Shown here in pieces: positions 22,086 to 33,940 of a DNA stretch of 64,000 nucleotides. A program made the translations under genes and the position numbers. The notes under the pieces are model-generated. The model was not told where the DNA came from. It worked only from the letters and a program-made list of their open reading frames with translations, and did not search any database. Source of the stretch: Tribonema minus (taxonomy: Eukaryota > Sar > Xanthophyceae > Tribonematales > Tribonemataceae); assembly GCA_017506865.1 (NCBI GenBank), contig JAFCMP010000532.1, positions 496,001-560,000 on the forward strand, written 5' to 3'. Every line of letters begins with the position of its first letter. Position 1 is the first letter of the stretch.

Positions 22086-23048
22086 TTGTGACCCTGCGGC
22101 AGCACACCCAAAAGTTGAGTGTGCACGTCGCAGATTACAACACAATGCAAACATCAAATCCAGGCCAAGCGTTAATGTTTGATGTAATGGTGCAGCTGGA
22201 ACCGCATGACCAAGTGTAGTTGAAAGTACATGCGGTATGTCATGGTAAGATCTCCTTGACAACAGCCAAGCGCGTGACTCACTTCTGTGCAGACCTGTTC
22301 AAGCTCATTGCTCTGTCTCGACTACAGCGGTCGTCCAAATTAGGGCGAAGACGACAACGCCAGTCCAACACACTGTTGCTAGGATTGACAAGAAAAGAAC
22401 TTGGGATTCTCAAATCCGGATAATATGCGCACATACTTAGGCATACAGTGAAATTGTGTGCGTATGTGAACTGAGTATTTGGTGAGATTAACCCTAGCAC
22501 TCCAAATTGTAACCCTGATCCTGACCCTTAGTCCTCATCGCAGCAACACCTGGGCACAATAGCTATGACCCAATGTTTGCTGGCACTCAGACACCAGTCC
22601 TGTCGTTCAGAGACTCAGTCTGTGGCGGAACCGTGCGAAACCAAAAGGTAATGCAGAATAAAGTGCTCGCAGTGTCGTTGAGAACTAACAGACTGGGTAC
22701 TGTTGAATTCAAGAGAGCTGCTGAGCGTGATAAACACCTGGGCAAGAATACCCCTTCTGGATGCAAGAATTGGCGCAAATAGAGCAACGACTTGCCACAA
22801 GACTTTAACGACAGCAGCAGCGCAGCATGCTCGATCGCGACTGATGTGATCATTATCATCAGTGATCACGCTACGAGGCCATCTCTAGGCGCAGCCTTTC
22901 ATTAGAAAGCAGTAGCAACATAATAGGCCCATGTTGCCAGCCTTGTAAGTCAAGATGGAAAAAGCAGGGTCCGATATCGCAAGACTGTTCACAACAACAG
23001 GAGCTGTGCTGTATCCTACGGATTTGCTGTTCGGCGCGACTCACCGTG
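22086..23048. other. No supported gene
   Basis: A few telomere-like words (attaaccctagcac, accctgatcctgaccc) occur at 22488-22530. No exon, RNA gene or mobile element could be supported. Confidence 0.35.
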
Positions 23049-23465
23049 CTAACGCATTGCAGCATCTTCGTCTGCATCGTCCACAAATGACTGCAGAGAC
23101 CCGAGCAGCGCCATGTTCGTTTTCAGCTCACATCGCCGCTCCTCAGTCGTCCATCGTTCAGATATTGCGCTGGCAGCCTTCACCAAGTCAATCCGAAGTT
23201 CCCGAAACCACCAGCGGAGGGCCAGCCTCCTCAGCACGTGTACAGGGAGCTCTGGGCTAGGCTCGCCCAGGCCTTTGCCGCTCATGGCGCCTCCTGCTGC
23301 CTCTGTTGCGGTGGAGACGGGTTTATTCTGGCCTTCCACTTCAACTTGTAGTTGACCACCCCCCCACACAGGTGTGTGTCTCTGTGAGCCAATATAGACT
23401 TCATTTTGGGGCGTATTTTGCTGCTCTTTGTGGCTTCTTCGGTGGTAACGATCCAGACCATCCAT
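23049..23465 (-). CDS. Hypothetical protein or terminal exon, 138 codons
   Basis: The frame opens at ATG 23465-23463 and ends at TAG 23051-23049. The first 60 codons are polar and low in complexity. The second half has well-balanced composition and helical character: HVLRRLALRWWFRELRIDLV, AISERWTTEERRCELKTNMA, and an acidic C-terminus DDADEDAAMR. This is more protein-like than the neighbouring frames. The family is not recognised. A donor-like acggtgagt lies just past the stop, so the last codons could instead be spliced. The true start could lie in an upstream exon. Confidence 0.4.
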   Translation of the reverse strand: MDGLDRYHRRSHKEQQNTPQNEVYIGSQRHTPVWGGGQLQVEVEGQNKPVSTATEAAGGAMSGKGLGEPSPELPVHVLRRLALRWWFRELRIDLVKAASAISERWTTEERRCELKTNMALLGSLQSFVDDADEDAAMR

Positions 23466-26400
23466 GGAGGTTCAGTTGAAGCGTTCAAAGGAGCACAAGC
23501 TCAATGCTCAGACCAAATGCAAGCAGAGTGCATGCTACGTCGCAACATACGAACAAGTGCAAGAGTGATGAACACGCCATTCGATTGGGTACCGCCAAGC
23601 TTTTGCCCTTCATTTATCCCGAGTCTTTGCCCAATGCAGGTCGGAAATTCACCCGCAAATTTACCAACACAGCAAGCAGTTCTTGACCTCGTGTGTGCCT
23701 CTGTAACAAAGAGGGCGCTCATCGCACACCACCCCCCTGGTTAAATAGTGCCATGTGGAAACTCCAGCTCTCAAAAAATGCGCCGCGTGCGATGAGGGGC
23801 TGCGACACCAGCATCATTACTGCCGCAGCGCCCACTACTTCTATGAAAGATGCTGTACACCTGCCGCCATGTATGAGAGCGCGCACAGTGGGCTGCACAA
23901 GGGTGCTGTGCTGCCTGTGCTGCTGCTGCAGGTGTCGGCAATCTCAGCGACCCTCCCCCCATCCGGCCGCTAATGCTGCAGCCGCCAGTGCTGCTGCTGC
24001 TGCCCGCGAGCATCGGCGACGCATGCGCGTCGATCCACTGCAGCAACGCCTCCGCCGCTGCTGCCGCTGCTGCCGGCGCTGGCAACCTCGGCGTAGCTCT
24101 TGCCACCCGGCTGCTCTGCTGCAGTTGCCGCTGCTGCTGCTGCTGCGCACAAGCATGCGCGCGCTGATCCACTGCAGCATCGCCTCTGCCTCTGCACGCG
24201 GCATGTCATGGCCGAGCACCACGCACTCGGTATGCGTCACCTGGTGCCAGGTAGCTGGGCACCGGATCGGCGCCCGCGCTGCTTGAGACTAGCCAACACC
24301 CCACGCCTTGCGTATCCAGCAGCCAGCTGCGTGTCCGCTGCAATGTGGGCTCACCACGCATCAACAAAAAAACACCTGCCCGTAGCTGCGCGTTCTGTGC
24401 CCAGTGCATTGACGCACAGCTGCCAGTGCTGCCAGTGGCCGCCGCCAATGAACCCCCCAGTGACAACACAGCTTAAGAGCGCATGTAGCGCGGCACTGCT
24501 GTGTTGCTGATTGTGTGACGTGCTGGATGACCAGGGGCACAGAGCCGTTTGACGCAGAGCCGCTTCTGATGCACCGCTGTATGCTCGTCGAGGAGCTGCA
24601 CAGCAACAGCCGCAACCGCTGCACAGTCGCTGGGCATACAAACAGCACCGCTTCACCGCCTGCTGGCCTGGTGCCCTCCTCCTCCTCCTGAGGAGCACTC
24701 AGTGCAATTTACTGCTGCGCCTGCAACCATGTAAGTGCACGCTGCTGTTGAGCACTGTTGCTCTCGGATGCCCCTTTGCCGCAGTGTAGGCATACATAGC
24801 ACCGTAGTTTGAGGTTGCCACCACGTTGCCACTTGTGAAACCATCCTGCATCAGTACACACCGCAGCAGGAACACGGCATAGGTGTCAGTAACCATCAGG
24901 AAGAAATGATCGAGTCACTGTCATATTGCGTGCCACATCCATCATCAAAGTGGTGCAAAGCTTCAAGACACATATACAGAGCACTGCACACATGCACAAT
25001 ACTTAAAAGTATACACTTGTAAGCTTAGAAGCGCCACATGAATGGCCATAGTGCATGTGCAGTGCATGGCATTGCATAGATCATGAGGTCACAGTTATGA
25101 CTGAACTGAATGACGTGCTGAGGTTGAGGCGTGCACCAGGCCTATGCTGGCGATGCATGGTGATTATACTTCATGTAAGTGCATTTTTAGGTACACGAGA
25201 CGCACCAGCTGCGGTCATGCTTACAAGCTCACAACAGCCTTCCATGACAGGTTGATCTCAAGTGCGCAGGAAGCGCGAGTCTCAAGCCAGCTCATGGCGT
25301 GCCCAGATGTCTTTGCGCACTTGTCATCTGGCGCAACAGCGTTGAAAAATATACCACCAGTCTGCAACTTGCAAGAATTGCATAATCGTGACGTCAACAC
25401 TCTATTGCTCTGTGGATGCGCGCTGTAAGGATGTCGCCAAACGTGCATGATATTGTTGACACCCTGTACAACATGCAACTGTCGTTCAAAGGCTGTCCCC
25501 TCCCACTTGCAGGATACACACATCTATAATAGGAGGGGCAGTTCTTGCAGCACCAGCTGCACAATGTGAGAGCTACAGTAGCATTATCAGCTGAGCTTGC
25601 GCGCCGCATTGCGCTGCATGGTGGTGCCCCTCTGAAAATGCGTGCCAACACATGCGCTGCCCCTGCTGTTTACATACCTGCTGGCAGCCATCCTTAAGAA
25701 CCGACAGCCGTTGAAATTGGTGCTTCCTGTACGATCGCCAGCGGGCCGATGAAGACCCGTCAGTCCTGGTGCTGCCTGAAAAGCATCAAGCGGTTGGAAG
25801 AAGTCGAACAATGAGACGTCGTGTTGGCAGTCAATCATTTCAAACACCGCAGCTGCTGAGCCGGTGCCAAGCCTGGCCCGACAGCGCGACAGACACTTCA
25901 GCATTAATGTGCAGCCTCAGCAACAGCTGAGCAATGCTAGCCTGCTTACCTGCATCGTCATCGGAGCAAAGCTGCCCTCTCCTGTCGCACCCACCCGTGC
26001 ACACCACGCCAGCAGCCGTCCGACCTGCACTCCATCCACTCTGCCTTGGCGCGCCGCCCTTCGATGAGCTGCGCCACAACCGCAGACGACGAATATTCAG
26101 GTGCGCGGCAGCGCAATGGCGCAGTGCTGTTGCGGAAGACACGTTGGCGCCGCCTGACCCTCTGCGCCGTTCTGAGCAAGCAAGCCCGCCTGCACCGCAT
26201 GACGATCCTTGGAGAGTCGCAGAAGCCATGAAACTACCTCATGGCAAGTGCTGCCGTGCCGCACTAGCGGTGGATCAAACACACACAACAGCCGGTGGCA
26301 TGACGTTACTGGGGCATCCTGCAGGTGGCGCCATCCCATGGCTAAGACCACTGCCTGCGGAGGACCACAATCTCTGGCGGCAACGACTGTTTCCTGATGC

Positions 26401-26940
26401 CCATCGCATGCCTGTCACCCATCCGCAAGAAGCAGCAAGATTGGCCCTGCTGCTGCGATGCCTAATGCAAACGCTGGCGGAGCGCTGCTGCCACTGTATG
26501 CACTCGGCTGACAATGCCGGAGGGTCTGCGAAAGCAGCAGCGCCAGAGAAAGCAAGCCAGGCTGTCACTGATGCCTCTGCCACTGGCGCTGCTGATGTTG
26601 GCCCTGCGCGTTTACTGCCATCCGCGCTGAACACAGGCATGGAGTGAAGTGGCTGAAACGCACTTAGTAGCCTGTGTGACCTTCTGCGTTGTCCATGACA
26701 TTGCCTCCGTATACTGGCTGTAGCTGCTGCCATTGCGTACATGTGCACTGCCCCAGGCATCGGCGGCAAAGCACCTGTCGCAGTCCCGTGCGACGCCGAT
26801 GATGCGCCGCCGCACCCACTGGAGCTGAGCCCCAGATGCCGCCATTCATGCTCTTCTAGTGCGGTTGGGCGCAGGGCAGCGGCTGTTACCGTGGCTGCAA
26901 CCACCGCCATGCGGCAGCCACAGGAGAGTACAAACGCCAC
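23466..26940. other. Gene-poor CAG/CTG-rich block
   Basis: The composition resembles 1050-5760. An internal duplication of about 145 bp (gctgctgctgctgc then catgcgcg and gatccactgcagca) is seen at about 23990-24055 and 24135-24200. Frames up to 237 codons are open on both strands at once and are judged compositional. No exon is supported. Confidence 0.5.
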
Positions 26941-26949
26941 CGACATCGC

Positions 26950-29240
26950 CTCCATCGTGCCGCCATTGACTAGTTCCTTGCTGAGCACTGCTTACATGGC
27001 ATCCGCTGCCTCCTCCCTTGGTGCACGCATATGCTGCTGGTGCGTCACCTGCTGTTGCCGCATGGGGGCGCTCGAACGCTGGCACACGATGTGCGTCTGC
27101 AGCTCGCTGCCTCCCACTCCACAGCGCGCTCGTCACAACGCATGATGCGCACTTTCACTACACTTAAATGCTCGTATCCCCCGCCATTCCCCGGGGCGGC
27201 GCCCTGCGCTCGCATAGCGCGCATGCGCTGCTGCACATGGTATTAATGTTGAGCACTGCCGCTAGGCCGCTGTGCCCGCCGTCGCGTGCGTGCCAAGCGC
27301 CGCTTTCAGAAACTGATTGTGCCTAGCGGCAAGCTGCCATATGATCACAGGGACGACAGCGCACCCCTCGTGATTGTGGTTGAGGCACGGCGCCAAGAGA
27401 GGAGGTCTGGACCCGTTTATGTGGGACAGGAGGTCTGGACCCGTTTATGTGTCCCACACAGTGACCACATTGCAGGCACCCTGCGCCATCGGCGACGCCA
27501 CACAGAACGCGCTCTTGAAGAGCTCCGAGGAGGCACCTGCCGCTACTGTTGCCGCCCGCTGCTGCCGCTGCCCCTCCAGCTGCCGCTGTCATAGGTGCGC
27601 TCTCCCCAAGCTCAGCATCCTAGAGGCTGGATTGCGGCTGCTTCTGCACGTCTGCACATGCAATGCATATCTCTGAGCGGCGGAGCCCACAGCTCACCAA
27701 CGTGAGCCTGCGGCGGCGCCGCAGAAAGACGCCAATGAGCAGGGGATGCATGCGTGCTGCCACCGCAAGTGGACGCCCACCTTGCATTATGCTTGCGCAT
27801 GGCGCGCGCCTGCAGCTCGCTGCCTCCCACTCTAGCGCGCACTTGTCAAAGTGCACGAGGTAAATTCCAGCCACTGATGCTCCACGGCGGCGTCCTGTGC
27901 AAATGCCACATATGGGGCGTGCGCGCTAAATGCACGCGGCACCAGCCCTGAGCGCTGCCGCCGGCTGCTACCGCTGTCGTGCCTGCATCCAGCGCCCCGT
28001 TCAGAAGTGAACTGTGCATGGCGCAGAGTTACGCAATGACGACAGCGGCGATGACGCACCCCTCGTGCCTATGGCGGTGGCATGACATGACGAGCGGTGT
28101 GGACACGTCTGCATCCCTGCCGGGAAGGCCTTGAAAGGCACCCTGTATCATTGGCAACGCCACAAGAGATGCTCTCTTTGATGACTCCGAGGAGGAGACG
28201 CCGCTGCCGCTGTCGCCGCCGCCACCGATGCCACCACTGCTGTCCCTGTCCCCATTCTGAGTGCAAAGCCTGAATTGTAGCCGCTCCCATGCTTGCATAC
28301 GGCGAGGCGGAGGTCAACAACAGCGTGCACGGCATTCGCCAACCGGCGGTTGTGCAACGCAACAGCAGCACCAGCAGGCTGCTCAGCGTGGACTCTGCTG
28401 CCGCTGTCCCAAACTCAGCGTCTCAGAGGCTGAATTGCGTCTTCTTTTGCGCATCCACACACGCGAGGCATATCGCCGAGCAGTGGCCGTTGCCAGCGTG
28501 AGCCCGCAGCAGTGCTGTCGATGAGCAGGGACGCACGGCACGCTGCCGCAGCTCGCTGCCTCCCACTCCAGCGCGCCCTTGTCGAAGCGCACAAGGTGTA
28601 TCTCAAGTACATCCTGCCATAATGAATGATTGATGCTCCACGGCGGCGTCCTGTACAGGCACACAAATGGCATGCGCGCGCCAATGCACGGGGCAGCAGC
28701 CCTGAGCACTGCCGCCAGCTGCTGCCGCTGTCGCGTCTACGCCGAGCCCCCCCCTGGAAACCAACTGTGCACGGTGGCGGTGACGACCGCGACGACAACA
28801 AGCCCCTCGTCCCTGTGGCAGAGGCATGACGCCACGAGCAAGCGGCGTGAACATGTCCACACCCCTCCCCAAAGGCCTTGCAAGTGCCCTGCACCATGGC
28901 GATGCCACCCTGAATGCGCTCTTGGAGGAACTTTGAGGAGGAGCCAGCGCTGCTGCTGCCGCGCTGCCACTGATGCCGCCACTACTGTCCTTGTCCCCAT
29001 TCTGAGCCCAGAGGCTGAAGCGCGGCCGCTAGCGCGCTTGCATACAATGAGGCGCAGGTCAATGGCAGCGCGCACGGCCTTTGTCCACCGGCGTTTGTGC
29101 CATGCAGTAGCGACGCCAGCAGGCTCGCCAGCGAAATCTGTGGCTGTAGCGTTGGATGCTGCCGCCAAAGCCCAAAAACGGCACATGCGCCACCGCTGGC
29201 GCAGTCCCTTGCAATCTCCCGGAAACTGTGAGTGCCGGCT
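26950..29240. repeat. Diverged tandem array, units about 0.70-0.75 kb, at least 3 copies
   Basis: The marker ctgcagctcgctgcctccca lies at about 27100, 27810 and (cgcagctcgctgcctcccac) 28548. The marker gatgctccacggcggcgtcc lies at 27878 and 28633. A cctgagc(g/a)ctgccgcc marker, a gaggcatgac/ggcatgacatgac marker and a ccccattctgag marker (about 28252 and 28997) keep the same order. Copies differ by many substitutions and indels, and no reading frame is conserved through all of them. Confidence 0.7.
27400..27452. repeat. Tandem repeat, 28 bp x 2
   Basis: aggaggtctggacccgttta followed by tgtgggac is repeated immediately. It is present in only one unit of the larger 0.7-kb array, so it arose after that array. 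Confidence 0.85.
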
Positions 29241-30831
29241 CCGAGCGGCTTGCTGACGCGACGGTGGAACAGCATGCAGTGGTCGGCATATTGGGCGCCA
29301 TTCCCTCCAAGAACCGCTGCACACACGCCAGCTACCTAAAGTTTGTAAAAGGCGGCGAGGGCGCTTGCGCTGCAGTCGCGCTCGCCCTCCGACAGCGGCG
29401 CGATGGCGGCCACCATGCATGTGGCCTGCCAGGCCACGTGGCAGCCAGCACTCCAAGGCACCTGTGCGACCGCCGGCCCTTGTGTCCGCGCTTGCCTCCT
29501 GCCATCTCGGCGACAATGCCCTGCACTATCCAGTGCAACATGGTCGTACGATGTGAGGTACCACACTTCTCCATGACCCCCGCCCTTGCGCAGACCAGGT
29601 GTACGCAATGTTCCGCCGCCGTTACTGCCTCCAACTTGACCACCCCGCGCTGCTGGAATCGCACCCCTGCTGTCTCATGCGGCTGAAATCATGCCCCCCC
29701 AGTGCTGCCGTGTATGCTACCCGTATTGCCATGTCCGTGAATTCCGCTGCAGCAGCATACTTGTCTGGCTGCACAGCTGCTCCAGGCAACATTCGCTGCC
29801 TCTGCCACCCGGAGCACTGCCATCATCACGCATCATGCCATGTCTACATGGGGTAGGCCGTAGGTCGCAAGCCGCGCCTTTGAATCACCAGCGCGCGCTC
29901 ATGCTGATTTCGCCACATCAGCATTCATGTTCTGCGACAGCAGCAGTGCTGCCACTAGGCTCCTGCAAGTGCAAGGCTGCGCTGCAGCAAGTTACCGCCA
30001 TCGTTGCGCATGTCCGGGCTGCCGCCGACAGCTGCTGCAGATCCCTGGCACCTGACCGTTGTCACGTAAAACGAGGCGACTGCAAAAATGCTGCCACACG
30101 ATCGTCACGCAACGCCCGTATGCCCGCAATGTCGCTCGCCACACTTGAACATCCTCCCCGCCAGCATTATGTCAGGCTACAGCGAGCACCAGCTGCTCGC
30201 ATATGGCCCCATGCCCAGACTGTTACCCCCAGCCATCGCCCCTTAATGGCGCCTGCCCTTAACACTGCAATAGCAATACCGCTGTTGCAGCGGCACCGTC
30301 ATTGAGCTGGAGGCTCGTGCATCTGCACCGATGGTCTTCTGCCGCAGCTCCCACAGCGACCGCAGCCGATTGCTGCGCTGCAGGAGATGCCACCATGGGC
30401 TGTTGCAGAGTTATAGCTGCGTGCCCACCAGTACGCCACGGCGTTATGATGCCTATGATACCACTTGTGACACCAGCTGTGGCAGCCTCCCAGCGCTCGC
30501 ACTGCTGCTGTTGCAGTGACGTGGCACTTGCGCAGCTGCATCTCGTGCCGTCGCTTATGCTGACCGAAGACCACCACTCCAGCACCGGTGATGACGTTAA
30601 GCCTGCGGTTGCCGCTCCTCCGCCTTTGCCACGCCGTGTGCAAGCTTCTTATCGCAAGAGCTTAGCAGCTGTTGCCCCCTCTGCAGCTGATCGGCAGCAG
30701 CTCTGCCCCTCAATGAAACTGAGCCACTCCTGACCGGCTCCCTGTCATTACAGCAGAGCGACTACCGATGATGTGCCACTGTACAGGTGTTGAAGCGGCG
30801 CCCTTGGCACATGACATTGTTTGCAGCAGCG
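29241..30831. other. No supported gene
   Basis: GC-rich sequence with many CTG/CAG words. Frames of 100-200 codons are open on both strands and lack recognisable domains. Confidence 0.4.
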
Positions 30832-30921
30832 CATGTTCGCTCACTGCCAGCACCTCGCCTTGTAAGCGTGCCAGCCCATGTTCGCTCACTGCCAGCACCT
30901 CGCCTTGTAAGCGTGCCAGCC
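30832..30921. repeat. Tandem repeat, 45 bp x 2
   Basis: catgttcgctcactgccagc through cgtgccagcc is present as two identical adjacent copies, 30832-30876 and 30877-30921. Confidence 0.9.
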
Positions 30922-31205
30922 CATCGAAGACGAGCAGCCGTTGAGCCGCTTTCCTCCATTTCCACCAGGGCGCCAGATCGGAGGCGCAGAACTCGTACAA
31001 TGGAGCAACTGCCACCCCGGTCTTGCGTGCACTCTGTCGTCAGGCTTGAGTATCCCGCGCCTTCTGATGATCCGCGCGCCATGACACACCAGTGCTGAGG
31101 CATCGCAGAATGGGGTCTGAACAGCTCTTTTGCAGGGGTATTCCCACCTGACGCCATCAGAATAAAGGGCCCTGGCGCTGTGCCTTGCTCACAACGCACC
31201 CAACG

Positions 31206-33190
31206 TCGGCGCGCTGTGACGCCAGAGCTGACTACCTGCAGTGCCCTTCACACAATTGTTGTACGCCCTGCCATCAGCATGAAGTGAATGGCCCTCACCC
31301 CCCCCAGCAGAGGTGCACCCAGACAGCTGCAGCTTGCCCGCCGTGCATTGCTCAAACCTCGGTCAATGCTGCTTGCTGGCTTGTACATTTAGTGCTGCCA
31401 GGTCAAATGCCACGCACCAGCCACCCAGCAGCGTGCATGGTGATTGGTGCGATAACGCTACATTGCCGACGTAAACAGATGAAGCTGTGGACGAGCGCTC
31501 GTACAGCTCCATGCGGCAGTGCAAAGTGCCCAGCTCCCTCAGATGAAGGGCACAGCTCAGAGTGCTGCTGCCCCAGACGAAGGTGCTCATCGCACCAGAA
31601 TGTGTGCAACACGGCCGTACCGCCACTGGTGCTGCCAGCTCACTGCCATGTCCGAGCACTGGAGAGCCAGCTGGCCCTCATTGCTCAAGCAAATGAGGCC
31701 ACCCCCTGCCTCCCCGGGGAGAGCACAGATTCGGGCTATAGGATGACAGCGTGATGGCAGAACCACTGCAACAGGCTCGCCAGGCATGACTCACAGCTAC
31801 TGCCAGTGTGCTCCACCGATAGCAGAGCCGGAAGCAGCGGTTGCCTTGTTGGGTGGGGGCGTTGGGCATTGACTGCAACGACGGCAGTGCTCCACCTCAA
31901 CAGTAGCACGTTTCATGGCAATGTTCCATGAACTGTTGGTGACCTCAGCAAGCTTGTGCACACCATGCACTTCACTGGCAAGACATTACCCATGCTGCTG
32001 GCAGCGCATGCCTGGGACCAGACCAGCTTGAGCTCGAGGTCCATCCATCCCCCATCAGCACAGCAGGCGTGTGGATAAGCACCGGGCAACGGTCTTGCTC
32101 ATTAGAGATGACCGTGTGATGTCGACTGCGCAACGCCTTTACGCAACGTCGGAAAAGTGCGTGCCGTACCACCAGGCGCTGCTCCACGAGGCGTGAGCCG
32201 CTCGTGCAGGCGTACTTCCACACGCCGCAACCCGATAAGCGCGCTGTGCCTCCAGAGCTGACCACCTGCAGCGCCTTCTGCCAAGTGGTGTGCCTGCTGC
32301 CATCAGCATGGAGCCGACAGCCCTCGCCCGCCCCGGCAGAGGCGCACCCAGACTGCTGTGGCTTGCCTGTCATGCGCTGCTCAAACCCCGTGCAATGCTG
32401 CTTGCTGGCTTTGGCGTTGCATGCTGCCAGGGTCGGATGTCACGCACCAGCCACCCGGAGCGTGCGTGCTCGTTGATGAACTGACAATGTATGAACAGAT
32501 GACGCTGCGGAAGAGCCCTTGAAGCGCTCCCTGCGGAAGTTTGAGGTGCCCAGCTCCCTCGGATGAGCAATAACGGGCACAGCTCACACTGCTGAGCCAG
32601 GCATGTTCCTCATTGCACAGATATATGTGCAACACGGCCGTGCCGTCACTGGTGCTGCCGGCTCATTGCCAAGGCCGAGCATCGGAGAATCAGCTGGCTC
32701 TCATTGCTGCAGCAAATCTCACCAGGCCACCCCCTGCCTCCCAGGGGAAAGCACACGTCTCGGGCTGTAGGACAACAGCGTGATGGCAGAAGCACTGTGA
32801 CAGGCTGGCAAAGTCACAACTCACAACTAGCGCCAGTGTGCGCCGCCAATTGCAGAGCAGGAAGCGACGGTCGCCTTGCTGGTTGGGTGCGTTGAGCGTT
32901 GACCACAATGATGGCAGTGCTCCACCTCAGCAGTAGCGCTTTTCATAGCAATCTGCCATGAACTGTTGGCAGCCATAGCAAGCTTGTGCACACCATGCAC
33001 TTTGCTGGCAGCACATTACCCGTGCTGCTGGCAGTGCATGCCTGGGACCAGACCAGCATGAGCGCAACATCCACTGGCAGCCGATGGCATCCCCCATTGA
33101 CAGCACAGCAGGCGTGGAGATGAGCGCCAGGCAACTGTGTTGCTCATCAGCGATGATGTCCGTGTGGTGTCGACTGCGCAACGCCGGAAA
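31206..33190. repeat. Diverged tandem duplication of about 0.95 kb
   Basis: Copy 1 spans about 31206-32140 and copy 2 about 32241-33190. They share, in order, cgcgctgtg, ccagagctgac, ctgccatcagcatg, gctgcttgctggct, cacgcaccagccaccc, gtgcaacacggccgt, ggccaccccctgcctccc, gacagcgtgatggcaga, gcagtgctccacctca, catgaactgttggt/c and gcatgcctgggaccagacca. On the minus strand one segment keeps coding resemblance in both: HKLAEVTNSSWNIAMKRATV in copy 1 and HKLAMAANSSWQIAMKSATA in copy 2, each followed by EVEHC. This suggests a decayed gene or element that was tandemly duplicated. Its family is not recognised. Confidence 0.75.
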
Positions 33191-33268
33191 GTGCATGACT
33201 GAATAAAGCGTAGTCACATCAACATCGGCGCACGTGACGCAGTCGACGTGCCCCCACCTGTCTGCAGC

Positions 33269-33940
33269 TTAGAAATGCAGCCCACCGCGTGCCTGGGCAG
33301 CCCTTCTGCAGGCGCCACCGTTCGTTGGCAGCAGCAGGAGACTGCAGCAGGATTGCAAGCGCCAATACGTGACGCACGCATAGGCACGACCCGGAGCGCC
33401 GCCTAAGCTTGCCCGCGCTGCGCACCTCGCAGGTGGCACCAATCGGTTGAGTGTCATGCTGGAGCAGCGCAGTCGTGCTTGGTCATGTATGAAGCCACTC
33501 AACGACACGCCGACGCTGGCGCAGCTGACAGCGAGCACGAAGTCCCGCTGGCCGCACACCCACCGCAGCAGCTTCGCATGCAAGTAGGCGATGACATTGC
33601 GCCGGCGCGGACGCGCCCGGACGTGTGTTTGCTGCAAGAATCGCTGCATTTCAGAACCGCCGCGTAACACAAAGCGCGACGTATTGCCCCTCAGCGTGTG
33701 AAAAACGCCGACGATGGCGGCGACGGCGGCAGCAATGCTGAGCGTGCTGTGGTATGCGCTGATCTGGCCGGCGCACGCCCGTTGGACGCGCCACCATGCC
33801 GCTGTGTGCCAGGCCCATGTACCCCCTGTGCCACAACAAGCTGGCAAGCACCTGCAGCAAGCCGCTGCCTCCCGCCCGCTTCCTGCCTTGATGCCAACCA
33901 TACATCCACCAGCAGCACCTGTTATCCCAGAACCTTTCAA
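33269..33940 (-). CDS. Doubtful hypothetical frame, 223 codons
   Basis: The frame has a possible membrane segment (STLSIAAAVAAIVGVFHTL) followed by a basic segment (HVRARPRRRNVIAYLHAKLL) and VCGQRDFVLAVSCASVGVSL. It is longer than neighbouring frames and its middle is less biased, but both ends are Cys/Arg/Ala-rich, with no splice or family support. It may be chance. Confidence 0.2.
   Translation of the reverse strand: MKGSGITGAAGGCMVGIKAGSGREAAACCRCLPACCGTGGTWAWHTAAWWRVQRACAGQISAYHSTLSIAAAVAAIVGVFHTLRGNTSRFVLRGGSEMQRFLQQTHVRARPRRRNVIAYLHAKLLRWVCGQRDFVLAVSCASVGVSLSGFIHDQARLRCSSMTLNRLVPPARCAARASLGGAPGRAYACVTYWRLQSCCSLLLLPTNGGACRRAAQARGGLHF

Noticed and set aside
22044..22262. Direct repeats considered as a CRISPR-like array
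   Set aside because: Only two adjacent 77-bp units without spacers; the genome is eukaryotic.
25934..26988. Two 237-codon frames on opposite strands over the same DNA
   Set aside because: Both are open only because the CTG/CAG-rich sequence lacks stops. No recognisable domain.
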